5,391 bases of DNA from Cyanobacteria bacterium UBA8803 (GTDB lineage: Bacteria > Cyanobacteriota > Cyanobacteriia > Cyanobacteriales > Coleofasciculaceae): NCBI GenBank assembly GCA_003505715.1, contig DNXU01000454.1, positions 1 through 5,391 of the forward strand. The letters are read 5' to 3'. Positions 1 to 5,374 of the stretch are shown one piece after another (the first letter of the stretch is position 1; each line of letters begins with the position of its first letter). The notes under the pieces are model-generated. The model was not told the DNA's origin, made no database searches, and worked only from the letters and a program-made list of their open reading frames with translations. A program made the translations under genes and the position numbers.

Positions 1-29
1 ACAAACAACCAATAACCAACAACAAACAA
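1..29. repeat. Heptad STRR array abutting the zwf stop, cut by the window edge
   Basis: The window opens inside a 7-bp tandem repeat. In one fixed register the heptads are (A)ACAAAC, AACCAAT, AACCAAC and AACAAAC (positions 1-27). The next heptad, AACTAAG (28-34), contains the zwf stop codon, read as TAG on the minus strand. The array therefore touches the 3' end of zwf with no gap. The unit is the same family as the AACCAAC heptads behind fbp. Its full length is unknown because it continues past position 1. Confidence 0.8.
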
Positions 30-1559
30 CTAAGGTCTGCGCCAGTGGCGTCCATCGCGCTCGATTAAGTGTTCCGCTTCTTTGGGTTCCCAGGTTCCGG
101 CTTCGTACTGGGGAATTAGTGCAGGATCGGTTGGTGCTTCCCATACCGTAAGGGCTGGGGTTACCACTCGCCATGCTTCTTCTACTTCATCTGCACGGGT
201 AAATAGGGTTTGATCTCCTAACATGCAGTCGAGTAACAGCCGATTGTAAGCATCGGCTGTTGCCATCCCAAACGAGGAGCCATAGCCAAAGTCCATATCC
301 ACGGTACGGGTGCGCAGTTCGGGTCCGGGCATTTTCGCTTCAAAACGTAGCGAAATACCCTCATTAGGCTGAATTCGTAGAGTTAAAACATTTGGATTAG
401 TCTGCTGTGCGGCAGATTGAAAAATCATCAGGGGAACGTCGCGGAACTGAATGGCGATTTCACTGACTTTCTTCGGTAGGCGTTTCCCTGTGCGTAAGTA
501 GAAGGGAACACCCTGCCAGCGCCAGTTATCGATGAGTAGCTTCATCGCAACGTAAGTTGGTGTTGTGGAATTGGGGTTAACCCCTGGCTCTTCACGATAT
601 CCCGGCACGGGTTGGCCTTTCATCCATCCTTTGGAATACTGGCCCCGAACCGCTGAGTTCTCTAAATTATTGATATCGGCTAGGTGAGTGGCTTCGATAA
701 CTTTTACCTTTTCCGTTCGGATACTGTCAGCATCAAGGGAGTTGGGGGGTTCCATGGCCGTGAGGCAAAATAGCTGCATTAAATGGTTTTGCACCATATC
801 CCGCAAGGCACCCGAGGATTCGTAATAACCGGCTCTGTCCTCAACTCCCACCGTTTCGGCTACGGTAATCTGGACGTGGTCAACAAATTGGCGGTTCCAT
901 AGGGGTTCAAAAATAGCGTTGGCAAAGCGGAATACTAATAGATTCTGAACGGTTTCTTTGCCCAGATAATGGTCGATCCGGTAAACCTGTTCTTCTTTAC
1001 AGACATTTTGCACTACCCGGTTGAGCTTCTGCGCTGAACTCAAATCTCGGCCAAAGGGTTTTTCAATGACTAAGCGAGTCTTGACAGGATCGGCAAGCAT
1101 TCCCGCATCTCCTAGCTGCCGGATCGCCTCTGGAAAAAAGTTCGGGGAAACTGCCAAGTAAAAGACTCGGTTTCCTCGGGTTCCCCGCATACCATCCAAT
1201 TCTCCCAAGAAAGCTTTCAGCTTCTGGTAACTTGCTGGCTTATCCATGTCACCAGAACAGTAGAAAAGACCCTCAGCAAAATCTTGCCACAGTTCCTCCG
1301 ATTGCAAACCGTCAGAAAATTGTTCGATGCCCTCGCGCATCTGCTCCCGGAAGTAATCGTGGCTCCAGTCCCGACGCGCCACTCCTACGATAGTCATTTC
1401 CGGCGGCAGTCGTCGTTCCCGTTTGAGTTGGTACAGTGCTGGCACAAGCTTGCGTTGGGTGAGGTCTCCAGACGCCCCAAAAATTACCATAATTAGGGGT
1501 TCCGATGTCCGCTCTTGTTGCAATCCAACGCGCAGAGGATTTTCTAGCAGAGTCACCAT
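30..1559 (-). CDS. zwf: Glucose-6-phosphate 1-dehydrogenase (G6PDH)
   Basis: Oxidises glucose 6-phosphate to 6-phosphogluconolactone with reduction of NADP+, the entry step of the oxidative pentose phosphate pathway in the cytoplasm. The 509-residue product has the N-terminal nucleotide-binding motif [10 protein letters not shown] (28-37), EKPFG (166-170) and the active-site signature RIDHYLGKE (194-202), followed by the usual C-terminal G6PDH domain. The length fits cyanobacterial G6PDH (about 510). Cysteines are at 101, 187, 265 and 445. I start at 1559 (MVTLLENPL) because this N-terminus resembles cyanobacterial homologues. The frame stays open to an ATG at 1646, but those 29 extra residues are translated heptad repeat. 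No Shine-Dalgarno sequence precedes 1559; the leader is pyrimidine-rich repeat ending 5 nt before the ATG. It is the last operon gene in the window, with opcA expected next outside it. OpcA and thioredoxin control of this enzyme is known for the family but cannot be tested here. Confidence 0.97.
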   Translation of the reverse strand: MVTLLENPLRVGLQQERTSEPLIMVIFGASGDLTQRKLVPALYQLKRERRLPPEMTIVGVARRDWSHDYFREQMREGIEQFSDGLQSEELWQDFAEGLFYCSGDMDKPASYQKLKAFLGELDGMRGTRGNRVFYLAVSPNFFPEAIRQLGDAGMLADPVKTRLVIEKPFGRDLSSAQKLNRVVQNVCKEEQVYRIDHYLGKETVQNLLVFRFANAIFEPLWNRQFVDHVQITVAETVGVEDRAGYYESSGALRDMVQNHLMQLFCLTAMEPPNSLDADSIRTEKVKVIEATHLADINNLENSAVRGQYSKGWMKGQPVPGYREEPGVNPNSTTPTYVAMKLLIDNWRWQGVPFYLRTGKRLPKKVSEIAIQFRDVPLMIFQSAAQQTNPNVLTLRIQPNEGISLRFEAKMPGPELRTRTVDMDFGYGSSFGMATADAYNRLLLDCMLGDQTLFTRADEVEEAWRVVTPALTVWEAPTDPALIPQYEAGTWEPKEAEHLIERDGRHWRRP

Positions 1560-1564
1560 AAGAG

Positions 1565-1606
1565 GGATGAAGTATGAAGTATGAAGGATGAAGTGTGAAG
1601 TATGAA
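1565..1606. repeat. Six tandem heptads in the zwf leader
   Basis: On the plus strand there are six uninterrupted 7-bp copies: GGATGAA, GTATGAA, GTATGAA, GGATGAA, GTGTGAA, GTATGAA. The consensus is G[GT][AG]TGAA. On the zwf-sense strand they read TTCATAC or TTCATCC. The array ends 5 nt before the zwf ATG and occupies the place where a Shine-Dalgarno sequence would normally sit. It contains no stop codon in the zwf frame. Confidence 0.9.
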
Positions 1607-1650
1607 GAAGTATAAAACGTTTCACACTTGACCCTCCACACTTCACACTT
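1577..1650 (-). other. Imperfect stem-loop in the tal-zwf spacer
   Basis: Arms 1579-1606 and 1621-1648 pair in one register without bulges, around a 14-nt loop (1607-1620). In the zwf-sense RNA I count 21 Watson-Crick pairs, 4 G.U pairs and 3 mismatches over 28 positions, and two more A-U pairs extend it to 1577/1650. A shorter competing pairing is a perfect 11-bp inverted repeat, 1591-1601 with 1640-1650. The structure lies between the tal stop and the zwf start and would be part of a tal-zwf transcript. A role in RNA stability, processing or zwf translation is inference. Confidence 0.55.
1621..1648. repeat. Inverted heptads just after the tal stop
   Basis: Four 7-bp units read TTCACAC, TTGACCC, TCCACAC and TTCACAC on the plus strand. 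Two are exact reverse complements of the GTGTGAA copy at 1593-1599, so the repeat family changes orientation within this 96-bp spacer. The units share the modulo-7 register of the 1565-1606 array. A run of nine T (1649-1657) separates them from tal and includes part of its stop codon. Confidence 0.75.
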
Positions 1651-1655
1651 TTTTT

Positions 1656-2813
1656 TTAGACTGTTGCCAAGTGTTGGACTTTGTCTTCTAAAGATGACAT
1701 TAGGGATTTATAGGGATCAACGAATTTCTGAATTCCATCCTCTAGCAGTTCGTCCATCACCTCCTCCAGATTAATATCGATATCGGGTTCCTTGAGGTTT
1801 TCTAGTAAATTGTAGGCTTCTGCCACACCCGTCTCAATGCGATTGGCAGGAGAACAGTGATCGGCGCAGGCTTCAATCGTGTTGGGCGGCAGGGTATTGA
1901 CGGTGTCCGGGCCAATGAGTTCATCTACATACATCACGTCACTGTATTCCGGGTTTTTGGTGCTGGTACTCGCCCACAACAGGCGCTGCACTTTCGCCCC
2001 TTTAGCGGCTAAGGCTTGCCAGCGATCGCTCTGGATAATCTCCTTATACTTGTCATAGGCGATTTTGGCATTAGCGATCGCGACTTTGCCTTTAATGGCT
2101 TTAAGGACTACCTCTTTTTCGATCCGGTCAACCCCGGCTTTAAGTTTGGCATCAATCCGCTCGTCGATATTACTATCGATGCGGCTGAGAAAGAAACTCG
2201 CGACTGAAGCAATCTTGCTGATATCCTCGCCTGCCGCTGCCCGCTTTTCCAACCCTCGGATATAAGACCAAGCGGTGTTAATATAGCTGTCTACCGAAAA
2301 CAGTAAGGTAACGTTGACATTAATTCCTTCACTGATAACTTGCTCGACGGCTGGCAAGCCATTAACAGTTCCAGGAATCTTAATCATCACGTTTGGCCGA
2401 CCGATCTCGTGAAAATAGCGTCGGGCTTCCTCAATGGTTTTTTCCGTATCGTTGGCAATGATTGGCGGGACTTCAATACTGACATACCCATCCAGACCAT
2501 TAGTTTCTTCATAAATCGGTTTTAAAAGATCACAGGCATTGCGAATATCGTCAAAAACCAAAGATTCATAAATTTCTTGGATTGATTTTTTCCCTTGAAT
2601 CCCCGCTTCAATATCAGCGTCATAGATAGCATTACCCACGATCGCTTTTTCAAAAATCGATGGATTGGAAGTAATTCCATGAACTCCACGATTATCAATT
2701 AACTGCTTGAGTTCCCCCGATTGAATAATAGTACGGCTCAGATTATCCATCCAGATACTCTGACCGTACTGTTGTTCGATTTCCAAGATTGGATTACTTG
2801 CTGTTGCTGTCAT
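1656..2813 (-). CDS. tal: Transaldolase
   Basis: Transfers a dihydroxyacetone unit between sedoheptulose 7-phosphate and glyceraldehyde 3-phosphate, giving erythrose 4-phosphate and fructose 6-phosphate, in the non-oxidative pentose phosphate pathway. The 385-residue product carries transaldolase signature 1, GITSNPS (46-52), and the Schiff-base lysine motif VMIKIPGT (142-149, lysine 145). RLLWASTSTKNP (277-288) is a typical late-barrel segment. The length and N-terminus fit the longer transaldolase subfamily of cyanobacteria and actinobacteria, not the short form of about 220 residues. The start at 2813 is fixed by an AGGAG sequence at 2826-2822, 8 nt before the ATG. The frame is open to an ATG at 2888, but the extra 25 residues (QTTNNKQ-type repeats) come from the heptad array. 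It lies between fbp and zwf in the same direction, as in known OPP operons. No disruption is visible. Confidence 0.97.
   Translation of the reverse strand: MTATASNPILEIEQQYGQSIWMDNLSRTIIQSGELKQLIDNRGVHGITSNPSIFEKAIVGNAIYDADIEAGIQGKKSIQEIYESLVFDDIRNACDLLKPIYEETNGLDGYVSIEVPPIIANDTEKTIEEARRYFHEIGRPNVMIKIPGTVNGLPAVEQVISEGINVNVTLLFSVDSYINTAWSYIRGLEKRAAAGEDISKIASVASFFLSRIDSNIDERIDAKLKAGVDRIEKEVVLKAIKGKVAIANAKIAYDKYKEIIQSDRWQALAAKGAKVQRLLWASTSTKNPEYSDVMYVDELIGPDTVNTLPPNTIEACADHCSPANRIETGVAEAYNLLENLKEPDIDINLEEVMDELLEDGIQKFVDPYKSLMSSLEDKVQHLATV
2022..2029. repeat. HIP1 octamer in tal
   Basis: Exact GCGATCGC, the highly iterated palindrome of cyanobacterial genomes. It encodes part of Ser-Asp-Arg at residues 262-264 of transaldolase. 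Confidence 0.85.
2074..2081. repeat. HIP1 octamer in tal
   Basis: Second exact GCGATCGC in tal, 52 bp from the first, within codons for Ala-Ile-Ala (245-247). A one-mismatch relative, ACGATCGC, occurs near 2639. Confidence 0.85.
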
Positions 2814-2821
2814 TGTTTTAA

Positions 2822-2826
2822 CTCCT
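2822..2826 (-). promoter_or_regulatory. Ribosome binding site of tal
   Basis: The minus strand reads CCTTAGGAGTTAAAACAATG. AGGAG lies 8 nt before the ATG at 2813, an ideal distance, and this decides the start against the open frame reaching 2888. The GTTTGTT array begins only 4 nt upstream, at 2830, so secondary structure in the array could affect access to this site. Confidence 0.85.
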
Positions 2827-2829
2827 AAG

Positions 2830-2878
2830 GTTTGTTGTTTGTTGTTTGTTGTTTGTTGTTTGTTGTTTGTTGTTTGTG
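2830..2878. repeat. Seven tandem GTTTGTT heptads in the tal leader
   Basis: Six perfect GTTTGTT copies are followed by one GTTTGTG, 49 bp in all. The tal-sense strand reads AACAAAC. Near-perfect copies suggest recent expansion, in contrast to the degenerate array beside it (2883-2973). The unit is the reverse complement of the AACAAAC heptad behind zwf (21-27). Because 7 is not a multiple of 3, the array reads as a 7-residue repeat (N, K, Q, Q, T, T, N) in the tal frame. Confidence 0.92.
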
Positions 2879-2973
2879 GGAAATCCAATCACCCATCACC
2901 CATCACCCATCACCCACCACCCATCACCAATTACCAATTACCAACAACCAACAACCAACAACCAACAACCAAC
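2844..2973 (-). other. Long imperfect dyad in the fbp-tal spacer
   Basis: The GTTTGTT heptads (arm 2844-2878) face the AACCAAC heptads (arm 2939-2973) across a 60-nt loop made of CACCCAT-type heptads. Pairing is 29 of 35 positions, with one A.G mismatch per heptad in the sense RNA, leaving 6-bp helices in series. The downstream arm ends near the tal ribosome binding site. Since the units repeat, several registers shifted by 7 are equally possible. Folding in the cell is inference. Confidence 0.45.
2883..2973. repeat. Thirteen phase-locked heptads after the fbp stop
   Basis: From ATCCAAT (2883) the 7-bp register never slips to 2973. The units are CACCCAT three times, CACCCAC, CACCCAT, CACCAAT, TACCAAT, TACCAAC, then AACCAAC four times. 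Neighbouring units differ by no more than two bases after the first, so the sequence grades from one subfamily to another. The following heptad, AACTAAG (2974-2980), holds the fbp stop codon (TAG on the minus strand). With 2830-2878, heptads make up about 140 of the 162 bp between fbp and tal. Confidence 0.9.
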
Positions 2974-2975
2974 AA

Positions 2976-4040
2976 CTAAGAACGACTGATTAGTGCTTCT
3001 TTAGATTCTCGTGCCCTGTCTTGAATAAAGGACTCTACTAGGGCTACGTCTTCTTTACTTCCGATAATCAATGGTGTGCGAGTATGCAGGGCTTCTGGTA
3101 CGACCTCTAGTAAATCTTGAGTTCCTGTACTAGCTCGGCCACCGGCTTGTTCCATCAAAAAGGCCAAGGGGGCAGATTCGTAAAGTAACCGTAGCTTTCC
3201 TTCCGGTTTCTTAACTGTACCGGGATAGATAAATACACCACCCTGGCTCAAAATCCGGTGGAAATCTCCTACTAAGGCTCCACTATAGCGAGCGGTATAT
3301 CCTTCATGGCGATGGACATAGCGAATGTAGTCCCGGATCGATTCCTCCCACTGCCAGAAGTTCCCTTCATTCATGCTATAAATTGGGCCGTGGTCGGGAA
3401 TCTTAATGTTTTCATTAGAAAGGATGAATTCGCCCAAACTAGGGTCAAGGGTGAAGGAATGAACGCCTGTGCCGATGGAGTAAACGAGCATCGTACTAGG
3501 GCCGTAGAGAACGTAACCCGCTGCAATTTGTTTGTGGCCGTTTTGAAGCAGATCGCTGGCATTGCCGTCTATATCGTCTCCTTCTTGCTTGCGAATCGAA
3601 AAAATTGAACCAATATTTAAGTTAATGTCTACATTCGAGGAACCATCAATTGGATCGTAGATCAGGGTATAACGTCCAATGGGGCAGTTTTCGGGAATGT
3701 AGTAGGGTTTTTCCATTTCTTCGGACGCCAAGCGACAGACTAGTCCGCTTTGCTTAAATACTGAGATAAAGACATCATTGGCATAAGCATCCATCTTTTT
3801 GACGGATTCTCCCTGCACGTTCATGCCGCCTGTAAATCCTAAGGCTCCTTCTACTAGACCGGCACGACTCAAACGTCGAGAAATTATTTTAGCGGCCAAG
3901 GCAATGCGATTCATGAGCGCACTGAGATCTTGTGCCTCTGCATTAAAACTCTGGAGTTGTTGTAGGACATGACGCGACAGTGTTGTACAATCACGATCCA
4001 GAGAATGTTCCTCAACTAAAGGCCGATCTATATCTGTCAT
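2976..4040 (-). CDS. fbp: Fructose-1,6-bisphosphatase, class I
   Basis: Hydrolyses fructose 1,6-bisphosphate to fructose 6-phosphate and phosphate, a Mg2+-dependent cytoplasmic step of gluconeogenesis that also recycles triose phosphate into the OPP cycle. The 354-residue product has the metal-site motifs SEE (96-98) and DPIDGSSN (119-126), and the class I signature [13 protein letters not shown] (272-284, metal ligand Glu278). Length and motifs fit class I, not the GlpX class II enzyme that supplies the bifunctional Calvin-cycle FBPase/SBPase in cyanobacteria. Cysteines are at 18, 92 and 109 only; I see no three-cysteine insertion like that of chloroplast FBPase, so direct thioredoxin control of the plant type is unlikely. 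The start at 4040 is supported by GGGAG at 4055-4051, 10 nt upstream. The open frame to 4124 adds 28 residues without family likeness. It is first in the operon and divergent from pfkA. Confidence 0.96.
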   Translation of the reverse strand: MTDIDRPLVEEHSLDRDCTTLSRHVLQQLQSFNAEAQDLSALMNRIALAAKIISRRLSRAGLVEGALGFTGGMNVQGESVKKMDAYANDVFISVFKQSGLVCRLASEEMEKPYYIPENCPIGRYTLIYDPIDGSSNVDINLNIGSIFSIRKQEGDDIDGNASDLLQNGHKQIAAGYVLYGPSTMLVYSIGTGVHSFTLDPSLGEFILSNENIKIPDHGPIYSMNEGNFWQWEESIRDYIRYVHRHEGYTARYSGALVGDFHRILSQGGVFIYPGTVKKPEGKLRLLYESAPLAFLMEQAGGRASTGTQDLLEVVPEALHTRTPLIIGSKEDVALVESFIQDRARESKEALISRS

Positions 4041-4046
4041 ACTTTT

Positions 4047-4064
4047 GATTCTCCCTATAGAATC
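4047..4064 (-). promoter_or_regulatory. fbp ribosome binding site inside a small inverted repeat
   Basis: The minus strand reads GATTCTATAGGGAGAATC, 6 nt before the fbp ATG. GATTCT and AGAATC are perfect 6-bp inverted copies around ATAGGG. The Shine-Dalgarno GGGAG (4055-4051) straddles the loop and the downstream arm. The stem is weak, with two G-C pairs of six, so it may be a DNA operator, a marginal RNA hairpin or chance. Confidence 0.5.
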
Positions 4065-4079
4065 ACGCACTACCCTAAA

Positions 4080-4106
4080 GGATAGCTGCTCGCCAAAGCA
4101 GCATCC
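4080..4106 (-). other. Stem-loop in the fbp leader
   Basis: GGAT (4080-4083) and GCTGCT (4085-4090) pair with AGCAGC (4097-4102) and ATCC (4103-4106). This gives ten base pairs with a single bulged base (4084) and a 6-nt loop. It lies 40-66 nt upstream of the fbp start and would be in the leader if transcription begins further upstream. No T-run follows on the fbp-sense strand, so it is not an intrinsic terminator. Its function is unknown. Confidence 0.4.
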
Positions 4107-4285
4107 AGAAGGCCAAAGGCACAATCCTTTTCACTTTACTTTCTATCTTAAAGAGGTATGGCCGAAGAGACTTCTAACTTTAGAGCAATTATCAAAAGTA
4201 AATCTTAATATTAACTTTCTTGTCTAAATAACAATGCTGGAGTCAAATCGAGTTGAATAGGGCAAGGCAAGAGTAACAAAAGATT

Positions 4286-5368
4286 ATGGGAGAACATAAA
4301 CGTATTGGCATTCTCACCAGTGGTGGAGATTGTGCTGGGTTAAATGCGGTGATTCGGGCAGTAGTTCACCGGGCGGTAGGTACTTACAACTGGGAGGTAA
4401 TGGGCATCTTGCGGGCGACTCAGGGGTTAATGCACCGTCCTCCTCAAGCCGTGCAGCTTGACCAGAATCAGGTTGATGCAACGCTGACATTGGCTGGGAC
4501 TATGCTAGGAACGACGAACAAAGGCAACCCTTTTGCCTTTCCCATGCCTGATGGTACAGTACGCGATCGCTCCTCCGACATTATTGAAGGTTACCATCAA
4601 CTGGGACTTGATGCCCTGATTGCTATTGGCGGAGATGGGAGTTTAGCAATTTTACGCAAACTAGCTCAGCAAGGCGGGATCAACTTGGTTGGCATCCCCA
4701 AAACCATTGATAATGACGTTGGGGTCACCGAGCGCTCGATTGGGTTTGATACAGCTGTCAATATTGCGACCGAAGCCTTAGACCGCTTGCAATTCACGGC
4801 GGCTAGCCACGATCGAGTAATGATTTTGGAAGTTATGGGTCGCGATGCAGGCCACATCGCGATCAGTGCCGGGATCGCTGGTGGAGCAGACATTATCCTG
4901 ATTCCAGAGATTCCTTATACCTTGGCAAATATCTGCCGCAAAATCCAAGAGCGTCAGAAGCAGGGTAAGAATTATAGCGTGGTAATTGTATCGGAAGCGG
5001 TGCGCACGGAAACTGGTGAGGTGATTGAATGTAGCGTTGGCTTTGGCGAACGTCGGTATGGTGGCATCGGACATTATTTAGCGGAACGCATTTGTGATTG
5101 TACGGGTGCGGAAACGCGAGTCACCGTTTTAGGACATACCCAGCGCGGCGGCATCCCTTCACCCCTCGATCGCTTAATCGCGTCAGCCTTTGGTGTTGCT
5201 GCCGTCGATCTTATCGCTGAGGGTAAATACGACCAGATCGTGACTTGGCAAAATCGTCAGATCGTGAACGTAGCGATCGCCGAAGTGATTGACAAGTACC
5301 AAGCTGTAGACCCCAGTGGCACCCTAGTCAAAACGGCTCGAGGCTTGGGGATTTGTTTGGGAGATTAG
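4286..5368 (+). CDS. pfkA: 6-phosphofructokinase (PfkA family)
   Basis: Phosphorylates fructose 6-phosphate to fructose 1,6-bisphosphate, the committing step of glycolysis, in the cytoplasm. The 360-residue product has an N-terminal phosphate-binding segment GILTSGGDCAGLNAVIR (8-24), GGDGS (115-119), the catalytic loop PKTIDND (138-144, catalytic Asp142), MGRDAGH (184-190) and the complete PFK signature from Arg278 through GHTQRGG (283-289) to Asp295-Arg296. Gly118 matches E. coli Gly104, as in ATP-dependent enzymes, while Lys139 stands where E. coli has Gly124, as in PPi-dependent and group III ATP enzymes. Length suits the group III type (340-360) better than the 320-residue E. coli type. 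The start at 4286 begins the conserved N-terminus directly; the nearest Shine-Dalgarno-like sequence, AAGAG at 4269-4273, is weak and 12 nt away. Cyanobacteria often have more than one pfkA, so which paralogue this is cannot be told here. Confidence 0.95.
   Translation: MGEHKRIGILTSGGDCAGLNAVIRAVVHRAVGTYNWEVMGILRATQGLMHRPPQAVQLDQNQVDATLTLAGTMLGTTNKGNPFAFPMPDGTVRDRSSDIIEGYHQLGLDALIAIGGDGSLAILRKLAQQGGINLVGIPKTIDNDVGVTERSIGFDTAVNIATEALDRLQFTAASHDRVMILEVMGRDAGHIAISAGIAGGADIILIPEIPYTLANICRKIQERQKQGKNYSVVIVSEAVRTETGEVIECSVGFGERRYGGIGHYLAERICDCTGAETRVTVLGHTQRGGIPSPLDRLIASAFGVAAVDLIAEGKYDQIVTWQNRQIVNVAIAEVIDKYQAVDPSGTLVKTARGLGICLGD
4563..4570. repeat. HIP1 octamer in pfkA
   Basis: Exact GCGATCGC within codons for Arg-Asp-Arg (93-95) of phosphofructokinase. 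Confidence 0.85.
5273..5280. repeat. HIP1 octamer near the pfkA 3' end
   Basis: Exact GCGATCGC within codons for Ala-Ile-Ala (330-332) of phosphofructokinase. Confidence 0.85.
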
Positions 5369-5374
5369 ATTTAA

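Larger units (their letters stand above)
4041..4285. promoter_or_regulatory. Shared divergent control region of fbp and pfkA
   Basis: This 245-bp AT-rich stretch must hold the pfkA promoter and probably the operon promoter for fbp. I cannot assign -35/-10 pairs with confidence. On the minus strand TAATAT (4212-4207) is a weak -10 candidate with no good -35. On the plus strand AT-rich sequence around 4225-4235 is a weak candidate. A 10-bp palindrome TTAATATTAA (4205-4214) is flanked by AAAGT (4195-4199) and ACTTT (4214-4218). There are no heptad repeats and no credible gene here. Confidence 0.6.

Noticed and set aside
1..29. Intrinsic terminator after zwf
   Set aside because: The sequence is a low-GC heptad array with no hairpin and T-run inside the window, and opcA is expected to follow in the same transcript.
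1312..1641. Minus-strand frame of 109 codons over the zwf 5' end
   Set aside because: It reads the heptad array and then zwf in another frame. It has no ribosome binding site and no recognisable domain, and G6PDH explains the DNA.
1560..1655. Insertion sequence or MITE remnant in the tal-zwf spacer
   Set aside because: The inverted arms are made wholly of 7-bp repeats, with no transposase, no clear target duplication and no terminal repeats apart from the heptads.
2883..2973. CRISPR array
   Set aside because: The units are contiguous 7-mers with no unique spacers and no cas genes; this is a short tandem repeat.
4198..4211. Possible NtcA site, GTA-N8-TAT, upstream of pfkA
   Set aside because: The second half-site is TAT instead of TAC and no TAN3T -10 box sits at the right distance, so the match is not better than chance in AT-rich DNA.
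4045..4227. Plus-strand 60-codon frame in the fbp/pfkA region
   Set aside because: It starts opposite the fbp ribosome binding site, has no ribosome binding site of its own that I can see, and resembles no protein I recognise.
4778..5074. Minus-strand 98-codon frame and similar frames inside pfkA, tal and fbp
   Set aside because: All lie opposite or within well-supported enzyme genes and lack start signals; they are by-products of the coding strand.
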